A stretch of 64,000 nucleotides of DNA from Flavisolibacter longurius (GTDB lineage Bacteria; Bacteroidota; Bacteroidia; Chitinophagales; Chitinophagaceae): NCBI GenBank assembly GCA_014163555.1, contig JACJGO010000011.1, forward strand, positions 62,001 through 126,000. The letters are read 5' to 3'. The position numbers and the translations under genes were made by a program. Below, piece by piece: positions 16,672 to 24,372 of this stretch (positions within the stretch are counted from its first letter, which is position 1; each line of letters starts with the position of its first letter). Below the pieces are notes generated by a model. That model had not been told where the DNA came from, did not search any database, and saw nothing but the letters and a program-made list of their open reading frames with translations.

Positions 16672-17439
16672 TTACTGGGATTTACCGTCCTTTTGAAAAT
16701 AGATACCATTGGCCTGCTGCGTGGGTGTTACCACCAGGTCGTTGATACAAACATGCGGCGGCAGAGTGGCGCAGTAATAAATAATGTTGGCGATGTCTTC
16801 GGCCACCAAGGGCTGATAACCTTCATACACCGAATCGGCCGTTTGCCGGTCGCCCTTAAAACGCACCAATGAAAATTCCGTGTCGGCAGCGCCGGGATGG
16901 ATTGCAGTCACTTTTATGTGGTGCGGCAACAAATCGATGCGCATGCCTTTGCTGATGGAATCGACGGCAGCTTTGGTAGCACAATAAACGTTGCCTTTTT
17001 CATACACGTCTTTGGCAGCAATCGAACCAAGGTTAAAGATGTGGCCCGATTTACGTTTAACCATAAACGGTATCAAGGCTTTGGAAACATACAACAAACC
17101 TTTTATGTTGGTGTTGATCATGGTGTCCCAGTCATCAAGACTTGCCTGGTCAAAATAGTCGCGGCCAAGGGCCAGCCCGGCATTGTTGATCAGGATATCA
17201 ATAGTTTGCCAATCTTCCGGAAGGCTGCTGATGGCTGCTTGCACAGCTTCCCTGTCCTGCACATCAAATGGCAGAAGGTAACAACTGGTGTTGTATGCCT
17301 GCTGTAGTTTTTCCTGCAAAGCAGCCAGCCTTTCTGCACGGCGGCCATTCAGTAGCAGGCGATAACCATTCTTTGCAAACACTTCGGCACAAGCTTCACC
17401 AAAACCAGCGGTAGCGCCGGTGATAAAAACCGTTTTCAT
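16672..17439 (-). CDS. SDR family NADP-dependent oxidoreductase (YdfG-like)
   Basis: The product is a 255-residue short-chain dehydrogenase. It has the cofactor motif TGATAGFGEACAEVF at the N-terminus, NNAGLALG, a catalytic serine in IFNLGSIAAKD, and the YCATK motif with catalytic Tyr and Lys. The pattern resembles serine/3-hydroxy acid dehydrogenases of the YdfG group, oxidising beta-hydroxy acids with NADP, but the substrate cannot be fixed from sequence. The arginine in NGRRAERL fits NADP preference. It has its own promoter with a -7 box five bases before the start. Confidence 0.94.
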   Translation of the reverse strand: MKTVFITGATAGFGEACAEVFAKNGYRLLLNGRRAERLAALQEKLQQAYNTSCYLLPFDVQDREAVQAAISSLPEDWQTIDILINNAGLALGRDYFDQASLDDWDTMINTNIKGLLYVSKALIPFMVKRKSGHIFNLGSIAAKDVYEKGNVYCATKAAVDSISKGMRIDLLPHHIKVTAIHPGAADTEFSLVRFKGDRQTADSVYEGYQPLVAEDIANIIYYCATLPPHVCINDLVVTPTQQANGIYFQKDGKSQ

Positions 17440-17443
17440 GCGG

Positions 17444-17451
17444 CGAAGATA
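17444..17451 (-). promoter_or_regulatory. -7-like box TATCTTCG directly before the SDR gene
   Basis: Seven of eight positions match TAnnTTTG, and it lies four bases (CCGC) before the ATG at 17439. The whole string TATCTTCGCCGCATG nearly copies the trmD start region. Confidence 0.5.
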
Positions 17452-17561
17452 GCACTCCCCCTGTCCCCCTGAAGGGGAGACTTAGATCGATAAGGCTTTT
17501 TTATTTTCACCTTTTCTGACAACAGAATGGTTTGGTTTAATCGCTGAATTGAATTACCAGT

Positions 17562-17585
17562 CGTATAAGTGTGCGACGCAACGGA
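17562..17585 (-). repeat. Dispersed repeat, TCCGTTGCGTCGCAC type, copy 2
   Basis: Read on the minus strand it matches 10651-10674 at 21 of 24 bases. It is intergenic. Confidence 0.7.
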
Positions 17586-17627
17586 AGATTCATAGTAGTA
17601 CTTCAGCTAAGTACATAAAAAGAAAAA

Positions 17628-17656
17628 TGCCTGCTATTAGAACAGGCATTTTTTTA
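17628..17656 (-). terminator. Bidirectional terminator hairpin after the T9SS protein gene
   Basis: AATGCCTG and CAGGCATT form an 8-bp stem with a 9-base loop, flanked by A-rich and T-rich runs, so it can act on either strand. It lies about 85 bases after the minus-strand stop codon at 17740. Confidence 0.75.
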
Positions 17657-17739
17657 TTGAAAGAAAGGTCTTGCTTGCTGAAAGATTGAGGATATAAAGT
17701 ATGTCAAACCTAAGTCTCCTCTTTAGGGGGACAGGGGAA

Positions 17740-20370
17740 CTATCGTATCAGTGTCACCGTTCCTTTTTCAAAAACCGTTTTACCGGTGTAATCCTGCCCT
17801 TTCACAATCCAGGCATAAGACTCGGTGCCCTGCGGCTTGCCCTGTATTTTTCCATCCCATCCCTTGCCGTTGATCTTTGTTTCAAACACCAGTTGACCCC
17901 AGCGGTTGTAAACACGGAAGTATTCAATATTGGTAAGGCCTACGGCAATGGGCCGCAACACATCGTTCCTCCCATCATTGTTTGGAGTAAAAGCAGAAGG
18001 CACAAAAACCCGGGGTGCCGTTTTAAAGATCTTGACGCCTATGCTGGCCACATCGGTACATCCGATGGCATCCTGCACCGTCACAAAATACCGTATGCTG
18101 TCGAAGCTGCCGTTGTACTTGCCAATTGGGTTGGAAATGATTGTACTGCTCAATCCGTTGGGCGGCCACCAGTCATATACTTCGCCACCGGTAGCACTTA
18201 ACTGAAGCTCCTGCCCTACCACGACGGCCGTATCCCTTCCGGCAAACGCTACAACTTCGGGATTTACCACTACCACCACAGTGTCGCTGCCGGCTTTGGG
18301 ACAGCCCCTTGTATCAAAGGAGTACAATACATAAGCCGTGGTAGCGGTGGGCCTTGCCACAGGCGTCAGTGTATTGGCACCGGAAAGGGTGCCCACCGGC
18401 GACCAATTAAAAGTGCTGCCGTTATGACTGCCGTTGAGCTGCGCAGTCGAATTGTAACAGATAACCGTATCAGTACCGGCATTGACGGCCGGATATGGCA
18501 CAAGCGTCACAACGACATTATCGGTGGCATTACATCCACCAATCGTGGACTGTATGGTATACGTGGTTGTTGCAGTTGGCGTTGCCAATGGCTGCAGCGA
18601 GGAAGGATCGTCGATAGTAGCCGTGGGGCTCCACTGGTACTGCAAGCCGTCTGTATTGGCATAAAGACGAAGGTCGTCGCCGGCGCAAATGATCGTATCC
18701 GGCATGGCTTGCAGCGTGACAAAATTAACCACCCGTACGTTTACGGTATCCTGCGCCAGACAACCCTGATCGTTCAGTTCAACGAAATATCGGGTGGTAG
18801 ACGTAGGGAACACGGTTGGTGTGGCCGTATTGGCATTGGCAATGTTGGTACCCGGCGTCCAGGTAAAATTGCCGATGCCGATGGCCTCCAGTTGCAGCCT
18901 GTCGCCGTTGCAGATTAAGGTGTCCTTGAAAGCTACGCTCAGTGGTGGTTTGGTAAGGATTTCCACTGGCCGGGTAATAGTTTCTTTACACCCCTTACTG
19001 GTAGTAACGGTGACCTGCAGGTTATACGTTCCTTCCTGCGGATACGTATAAGTAGGATTTTGCAGGCGGGATGTATCGTTATCCACGGTCGTATTTCCAA
19101 AATCCCAGCGCCAGCCGTTCACAACACCAAAGTTGGTTGTAGACGCATCGGTAAACCGGGTAGGCTTACCCGCACAAACGCCGGCAAGGGAAAAATCAGG
19201 TGTAAAGCCCGGGTAAACTTTCAACGTGGATGTAGCTTCAGCACTGCAGGGTTCACCACGGTTGATGGTAAGCTTTATTGTATAAGCGCCGGTATCGGCA
19301 AAAGTGTGGGTGGGATTGGCCACTGTATAGGTAGCACCATCACTGAACTCCCAATAATAGCTATGGATCGCAGGATTTGGCGGAACATCGTTGGCAAAGC
19401 TGTACGTAAAGCTTCGGCAACCGGCAACACCCGGTTGCATACGGGCACCATTGATATCAAACACCACCGGAATGGCCTGGGCCACATTGCAATCGCCGAT
19501 CTTGATCTGAAGGTCTTTTCGTTGCGTAGCGATCAACTTTCCGTTACGGTATTCCGCCACACAAACTGTCACCACGTAAATACCGGGCGCTGGTGCTATA
19601 CCACTGACTTCGCCGGTTTGCGGATCGATGGTAACATTGCCTCCAAGTGGCTGCGACCCATTAAATGGTCCCTGGTACGGAATAGACGTAAACGGCGGCG
19701 CCGATGGAGTTTGCGGAACCGGCATGCCCTGCGAACCACCGATATAAGCATTGCAGAATGAATAGCGAAGCTCATCGCCATCGGCATCAACAGCGCTGAA
19801 ATCGTACTTGAAAAATGTGTTGGCACAAATCACCACGAGGTCATTTCCGCCAAACTTTGCGCTGTTGTTCACCGGGGCGCCGGTGGTTGCACCGCTGCCG
19901 GGAATTTCGGCTGTATAGGTTGCACCATGCTGGTTGGAATTGGGCGCAATGTTATTGATGCCGATAATGCGGCAGCAGCGCTGGTAAACGATGGTATAGC
20001 CATTGGTTGAAGCCGGAAGCGTAGCTGTAAACCGATAATAACCGATTTCGTAACAAACAGGTGGCGGATTGGTGATGCAGGGATCGGGATTGGTTAGTGG
20101 TTTCGATTCAAACAGGGTTTGTTGTACGGTAAACGTCTGCATCGAGCCCGTCGTTTTATTATAAATGCCGATAACCACAGAAGGGTCTAACTGGGCGGAG
20201 CCGGCCGGTGCATAGCAGTCGCGATAAAGTTTGAGGGTGATCTCATAAGTATGTTCGCCGTTGGCATTAACACCATTGTGCACATAGTACATTTCGCCAC
20301 CGGTAATATGATTGGCAAAAGAGACCACGGAAAGCAGGATCAGGCTGGCAAAAAGAAACTGTTTTTTCAT
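17740..20370 (-). CDS. PKD-domain surface protein with T9SS type-B (gliding-motility-associated) C-terminal domain
   Basis: The product has 876 residues. A signal peptide MKKQFLFASLILLSVVSFA is followed by an N-terminal beta region, two PKD-like domains (GAYTIKLTI, GTYNLQVTV), then about four 85-residue Ig-like repeats with the pattern DT-IC-GD-L-L...W(S/T)P...PT-TT-Y. The last 90 residues are a type-B sorting domain, with FVPSAFTPNNDGRNDVL and VYNRWGQLVFET. It is thus exported by the type IX system and held at or released from the cell surface; adhesion is a guess. The start at 20370 is preferred to an in-frame ATG at 20442 because it begins the signal peptide and lies four bases after the preceding hydrolase gene. 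Confidence 0.93.
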   Translation of the reverse strand: MKKQFLFASLILLSVVSFANHITGGEMYYVHNGVNANGEHTYEITLKLYRDCYAPAGSAQLDPSVVIGIYNKTTGSMQTFTVQQTLFESKPLTNPDPCITNPPPVCYEIGYYRFTATLPASTNGYTIVYQRCCRIIGINNIAPNSNQHGATYTAEIPGSGATTGAPVNNSAKFGGNDLVVICANTFFKYDFSAVDADGDELRYSFCNAYIGGSQGMPVPQTPSAPPFTSIPYQGPFNGSQPLGGNVTIDPQTGEVSGIAPAPGIYVVTVCVAEYRNGKLIATQRKDLQIKIGDCNVAQAIPVVFDINGARMQPGVAGCRSFTYSFANDVPPNPAIHSYYWEFSDGATYTVANPTHTFADTGAYTIKLTINRGEPCSAEATSTLKVYPGFTPDFSLAGVCAGKPTRFTDASTTNFGVVNGWRWDFGNTTVDNDTSRLQNPTYTYPQEGTYNLQVTVTTSKGCKETITRPVEILTKPPLSVAFKDTLICNGDRLQLEAIGIGNFTWTPGTNIANANTATPTVFPTSTTRYFVELNDQGCLAQDTVNVRVVNFVTLQAMPDTIICAGDDLRLYANTDGLQYQWSPTATIDDPSSLQPLATPTATTTYTIQSTIGGCNATDNVVVTLVPYPAVNAGTDTVICYNSTAQLNGSHNGSTFNWSPVGTLSGANTLTPVARPTATTAYVLYSFDTRGCPKAGSDTVVVVVNPEVVAFAGRDTAVVVGQELQLSATGGEVYDWWPPNGLSSTIISNPIGKYNGSFDSIRYFVTVQDAIGCTDVASIGVKIFKTAPRVFVPSAFTPNNDGRNDVLRPIAVGLTNIEYFRVYNRWGQLVFETKINGKGWDGKIQGKPQGTESYAWIVKGQDYTGKTVFEKGTVTLIR

Positions 20371-20374
20371 CAGG

Positions 20375-21178
20375 TTAGGCAGTCTTTTCAAGCGTGAATA
20401 CGAATGCTGATAACAGTTCAGCGGTTTTGTTTTTCTCTTCAATCATTCCCATATGACCGGCCTCGTCAAGGATATGAATATACGACAAACGCGGCAGGTG
20501 GCATTGTTTTAAAACATCCTGCAACGGAGCAGCCGTATCATGCCGACCCATTACAAACAGCACGGGCACGGTGCTTTCCTGCAAAACGGCGGTTCTGTCC
20601 GGACGATCGATCATAGCCATATAATAACTAACGAGGGTATCCGCAGAAAAGTTGTGTGTAGCCGCCAGGTGTTCCGTTATCCATTCGGGGTGCGCCTCTT
20701 TTGATTGGGGTGCGTAAAGATTAGTAGTAGCGGTTTTTAAAAATTCGGCCGGCCCGTGTTCCTGAATAAAGCGGATGCCTTTTAGCCTTGTTTCTTTTTT
20801 CTCCTCGCTGTCGGCAAAGGCCGTGGAATGAAATAGCCCAAAGGCTTTCAACGCACCAGGATATTTTTCCGCAAAGGCAAGGGTAATATACCCGCCCATG
20901 CTGTGCCCAATCAGGACTGCTTTTCCACCGCCTTCGGCGTCGATCACTGCTTTCACCGCCTCTGCCATGCTCTCCATGCTCATTTCATCCAGCGCTTCGC
21001 TCTCGCCAGTGCCCGGCAGGTCAGGAACTACCAATTGGTGTTGCGGGAAAAGACCAAATTGTCCTTTCCAGACGTCACCGTCTTCGCCAAAGCCATGCAG
21101 CAGCACCACCAACGGACCTTCGCCCTGAGTACGGTAGCAGATCGTTTTTCCCTTATGCCCTGTTCTTTTGATTTCCAT
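20375..21178 (-). CDS. Alpha/beta fold hydrolase
   Basis: The 267-residue protein has the oxyanion region LLHGFGEDGDVW, the nucleophile elbow IGHSMGGYITLAF (Ser), an acid in VLFVMGRHDTAAP and the catalytic histidine near DEAGHMGMIEE. There is no signal peptide, so it is cytoplasmic. The substrate is unknown; ester or lactone hydrolysis is typical for the fold. It overlaps the end of the DUF4105 gene by 26 bases and is followed after four bases by the T9SS protein gene. The three genes form one minus-strand unit. Confidence 0.94.
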   Translation of the reverse strand: MEIKRTGHKGKTICYRTQGEGPLVVLLHGFGEDGDVWKGQFGLFPQHQLVVPDLPGTGESEALDEMSMESMAEAVKAVIDAEGGGKAVLIGHSMGGYITLAFAEKYPGALKAFGLFHSTAFADSEEKKETRLKGIRFIQEHGPAEFLKTATTNLYAPQSKEAHPEWITEHLAATHNFSADTLVSYYMAMIDRPDRTAVLQESTVPVLFVMGRHDTAAPLQDVLKQCHLPRLSYIHILDEAGHMGMIEEKNKTAELLSAFVFTLEKTA

Positions 21179-22325
21179 ACGTCGTTTTTGAAAGCATCCA
21201 GCTTCTTAAAACTATTAAGAAAAGAAGTGGAATCAAAGCTATGTTAAGCTGTTGCGGCAGAAAAGCCCACAGTACCAATAAGGCTATCTGCAGAAAAAAT
21301 ACGATTCGAAAATATTTCGGCACCCATCCTCTCCTGCCAAATAGCAAGAAGGCAACCACGACATGCGTTGGCAGGGCCCAGAGCAGGTTGTAGTTGTTGG
21401 CACACAGCGCATGATCGGTACCAAACCACATGAACAGGAGCAATACGCCTACGGCACCCAGCACAAAAAACAGGAAAAAGTCAAATGCGGCTACTGCTTT
21501 TTTTGCCCATCCTTTTTTTATAAACGACAAACCGCCAAAGCAAAGGAGCAACAACATAAACAGTACAAAAGGTGTGATCAGGTAACTTTCCGTGGCCACC
21601 GATGGCATTACCAGCAGGGGCGTTTCTTCGCTGACAACCGGCAGGCCACGTACATGCGTACTGTCAAATGCCTTCATCAGGTTATCGGGCAGAAACGTGG
21701 TTTCCAGGTTGGTGGCCTCGCGGTCCAGTTTCGCTCCTAACAGGAGGTCAATGCCAAACTTGCTCCAGTCCTGGTGAGCCCTGTTCAGGTATCCATGTAT
21801 AAGGTTACGAAAACTGGGTTGCTCTCCCGGAAACAGGCCCGGGTAGGTTACATCACCTCCGCTGTTCTTTGCAATAATGTCGCGGGCCCGGGTGGTGCAG
21901 TTGTCGAACAAAAAATCATAGCGGTAAAAGCGGTTCTGCGGCAGCGCATTGGTGCGGAGGGCCGCATACAACAGGCTTTTTTGCAAACAGTTTATGGTGA
22001 GTTCCTGTTCTACAATCGAGCGGCTTTCGGCCTGGTATTGCAACACAAAGCTGGAAAAATCTTCCACCGATAACTCGTACAGAAGGCGGCCTTTGACAAA
22101 CTTGTAATAAAAATCATCGGTAAAGGCAAAAGTGCCATAATTGTACACTTCATCCATACCGGAAGCGGCATCCGTTACCCGGATGGCAGTGTGCCCGAAC
22201 GTGGAATACAATTCAGCCCCCGGCGAGCAGGTAAGCAGGGAGATACGCAAACCGCAACTGTCCTGTGCGAGGGAAGTTTTACCATACGAAAAGATCCAGC
22301 AAAGCAGGAAAACAATCTTCTTCAA
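21153..22325 (-). CDS. DUF4105 (Lnb-type) membrane protein, probable lipoprotein N-acyltransferase relative
   Basis: The 390-residue protein has a signal peptide (to about LAQ), then the periplasmic DUF4105 domain with YSTFGHTAIRVTD and FDNCTTRARDII. At least four transmembrane segments follow in the C-terminal third (about 245-385). DUF4105 proteins of Bacteroides were recently identified as Lnb, which N-acylates lipoproteins in organisms lacking Lnt. The conserved His and Cys of those motifs are present here. Acyltransferase activity is inferred from the family, and a genome may hold more than one paralogue. It is the first gene of a unit with the hydrolase and the T9SS protein. Confidence 0.88.
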   Translation of the reverse strand: MKKIVFLLCWIFSYGKTSLAQDSCGLRISLLTCSPGAELYSTFGHTAIRVTDAASGMDEVYNYGTFAFTDDFYYKFVKGRLLYELSVEDFSSFVLQYQAESRSIVEQELTINCLQKSLLYAALRTNALPQNRFYRYDFLFDNCTTRARDIIAKNSGGDVTYPGLFPGEQPSFRNLIHGYLNRAHQDWSKFGIDLLLGAKLDREATNLETTFLPDNLMKAFDSTHVRGLPVVSEETPLLVMPSVATESYLITPFVLFMLLLLCFGGLSFIKKGWAKKAVAAFDFFLFFVLGAVGVLLLFMWFGTDHALCANNYNLLWALPTHVVVAFLLFGRRGWVPKYFRIVFFLQIALLVLWAFLPQQLNIALIPLLFLIVLRSWMLSKTTYGNQKNRA

Positions 22326-22472
22326 AGCAAATCCAATGTTTGCGGAAAGATAGAGCAGAAACGTACTGAGCCCACAGGCAGACTGTTAAATAAACAATGG
22401 GAACAACGCACTGTAATCTAATGGATGCGTTTCACCAATTGGAAAAGTATTTATTTTGAGCAAAACCTAGTG

Positions 22473-23801
22473 ATGAGTGATCCAGGCCAGATACGAAAAC
22501 TGGAAGAAGAAGTAGAACGGCTTGCGGAGCAGTTGAATCAGCAACAGCATACCATCGATCATCTTCGCCGCCAGTTGCAATCCCTTTCGCCGCAGAAAAC
22601 TGTAACCACGGCCCCGCGTCTTCAAAAGCCCCTGCAAACGCATTTGTCTCTGGAAAACCTGATCGGCCTTCGTCTGATTCATCTTATTGGCATTATTGTG
22701 CTGGTAATTGGACTTTCACTGGGTGTGAAGTATGCGATTGATGCCAATCTTATTTCCGAAAAGCTGCGCATCCTGCTGGCCTACCTGGCCGGCGGCCTGC
22801 TGCTTTTCTTTTCCTTCCGATTAAAAGGTCTCTATCCTGGGTTCAGTGCCATATTATTCAGCGGTGCCATGGCATCGGTGTATTTTACCACGTACGCTGC
22901 GTTTGTATATTATGTTCTCTTCTCTTTCACGGCTACCTATATCCTGATGGTGCTGTTTACCCTCTACACTGTGTACGAAGCCATTCGCTACAACCGGCAG
23001 GAGATTGCCATCCTTGGCCTGGTAGGCGCCTATGGCATCCCGTTCCTGATCAGTCCCAATAGCGGCAACCCGGCCATGCTCTTCCTGTACATGGCCATCA
23101 TCAACGGCGGGATTGTGTTCCTGAGCATAAAAAAAGACTGGATCCTGATGGGAAGACTGGCGCAGGCTATTACCTGGCTGATTTTTATAGGATGGCTTGT
23201 GATGCAGGAGGTGGTAACGGCGCAGGGTACCGGGCTGCTGTACATGTGCGTTTTCTTTTTCCTGTTTCTGGCAAACGGCGTTTCGCCCAAACTCTTTCGG
23301 CAGGAAACCCTTGGCCGGGCGCACAGCTATCAATTGCTGACCAATAACCTGGCCCTTTCCCTAGCGGCACTCTATGTATTTGGCTATTCGTTTGAGAATG
23401 CCACGCTGGCGCTGGTGGCCCTTTTTCTTTCCCTGTTTGTGGCAGCGCAGGCGGTGCTGTTTCATACCTGGCACGAATGGTACACCCGCAACCTGCTGGC
23501 GTATTATTCGCTTTCACTTTTTGTGCTGTTTATCGGCTTCCAATGGAGCGGTATTACCGTAACGCTGCTTTGGCTGCTCACCGCCGTTGTGTTGTTTGTG
23601 CTGGGTGTACGACGAAAATCAAACCCGCTGCGCATGACCGGCATTACATTGATGGGTGTGACGCTCTTGAAGCTGGTGGTGCTCGACAGCCTGACATTTT
23701 CCACCATCCAAAAAGTAATTGCCTACCTGGTGCTGGGTGTGTTGCTGCTCCTGGTTTCTTTCTTTTACCAGAAGTTCAGAAAGCAGTTATTTGAAGAATA
23801 G
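22473..23801 (+). CDS. DUF2339 polytopic membrane protein
   Basis: The protein has 442 residues. A coiled coil (RKLEEEVERLAEQLNQQQ to about residue 40) is followed by a basic linker. About thirteen hydrophobic segments begin at ENLIGLRLIHLIGIIVLVIG, the usual start of the DUF2339 membrane region. Its function is unknown. The start MSDPGQ at 22473 is chosen over an in-frame ATG at 22425, whose extra residues do not look like part of the family. It is divergent from the DUF4105 gene and appears monocistronic. Confidence 0.9.
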   Translation: MSDPGQIRKLEEEVERLAEQLNQQQHTIDHLRRQLQSLSPQKTVTTAPRLQKPLQTHLSLENLIGLRLIHLIGIIVLVIGLSLGVKYAIDANLISEKLRILLAYLAGGLLLFFSFRLKGLYPGFSAILFSGAMASVYFTTYAAFVYYVLFSFTATYILMVLFTLYTVYEAIRYNRQEIAILGLVGAYGIPFLISPNSGNPAMLFLYMAIINGGIVFLSIKKDWILMGRLAQAITWLIFIGWLVMQEVVTAQGTGLLYMCVFFFLFLANGVSPKLFRQETLGRAHSYQLLTNNLALSLAALYVFGYSFENATLALVALFLSLFVAAQAVLFHTWHEWYTRNLLAYYSLSLFVLFIGFQWSGITVTLLWLLTAVVLFVLGVRRKSNPLRMTGITLMGVTLLKLVVLDSLTFSTIQKVIAYLVLGVLLLLVSFFYQKFRKQLFEE

Positions 23802-23961
23802 GAGGATTGAGAATGGATATTGGAGAGTAGATATTAGAGATTAGTTCCTGTGTTTAAGGGACTGCACTTCTATACGGGTGAAGTATAATGAAGAACAAAA
23901 AGACACCCTGCTACCTTGCAGAAGGCAGTCACGCTTAAATTGGTTCAGCTGAAAAGCAGGT

Positions 23962-24153
23962 TCAGGAAACCGGCTTTTCTTCTTTTTCGTCGCGGATCAG
24001 GGTACGTAACGTTGCGGCCATTTCCGGTGTTACTTCTACCTGGTGAACTTCACGGGCATGCTTTGCCGCCTGGGACAGAACGTCTTCTTCGGTGGCGCCT
24101 TTAATAACACCCTGGCAATCGAAACCGGCATCGGAGCAGCGCAATGTTTTCAT
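23962..24153 (-). CDS. DUF1059 small protein
   Basis: This 63-residue protein begins MKTLRCSDAGFDCQGVIKG, with two cysteines (6 and 13) in the spacing typical of DUF1059, then a helix with AKHAREVHQVE. It is short and soluble with no signal peptide. Cysteines plus HAxxxH could bind a metal, but no function is established. It stands alone between two plus-strand genes. Confidence 0.9.
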   Translation of the reverse strand: MKTLRCSDAGFDCQGVIKGATEEDVLSQAAKHAREVHQVEVTPEMAATLRTLIRDEKEEKPVS

Positions 24154-24372
24154 GCTGTTTTTGTTTTGTGTGAAGAAAGAGAGGTGTTCAACGGGCAGGC
24201 AGATTCTCTTTCAAGTTACAGTATTCCCATAAAATAAAAACGACAGCCAACAGCCAATCGCTAGCTATAGTCCTTTCATCCGCTTATCCCGCCGCTTTTC
24301 ATCCCGGCATTTTTCTGTTGCTTAATTGAATAACTTTAAGAACACACATCCTTTTTCACTAAACATGCATAT

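Larger units (their letters stand above)
17440..17739. other. Intergenic region bounded by C-rich inverted repeats
   Basis: There is no gene. It holds, in order, the SDR promoter, the left arm of a C-rich inverted repeat, a copy of the TCCGTTGCGTCGCAC element on the minus strand, a terminator hairpin, and the right repeat arm ending just before the stop codon of the T9SS protein gene. Confidence 0.7.
17455..17739. repeat. C-rich inverted repeat pair around a terminator
   Basis: The left arm at 17455-17485 (CCCCTGTCCCCCT... ending AGACTTAG) and right arm at 17710-17737 are imperfect reverse complements over about 28 bases, separated by about 225 bases. The layout is that of a small MITE-like or paired extragenic repeat. 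No ORF lies inside. Confidence 0.7.

Noticed and set aside
19060-19761. 233-codon plus-strand frame
   Set aside because: It is a shadow of the repetitive T9SS type-B protein gene on the other strand.
23802-23961. GATATTAGAGATTAG-like degenerate sequence similar to 40050-40080
   Set aside because: The similarity is short and low-complexity; it may be another extragenic repeat, but I cannot define borders or a confident match.
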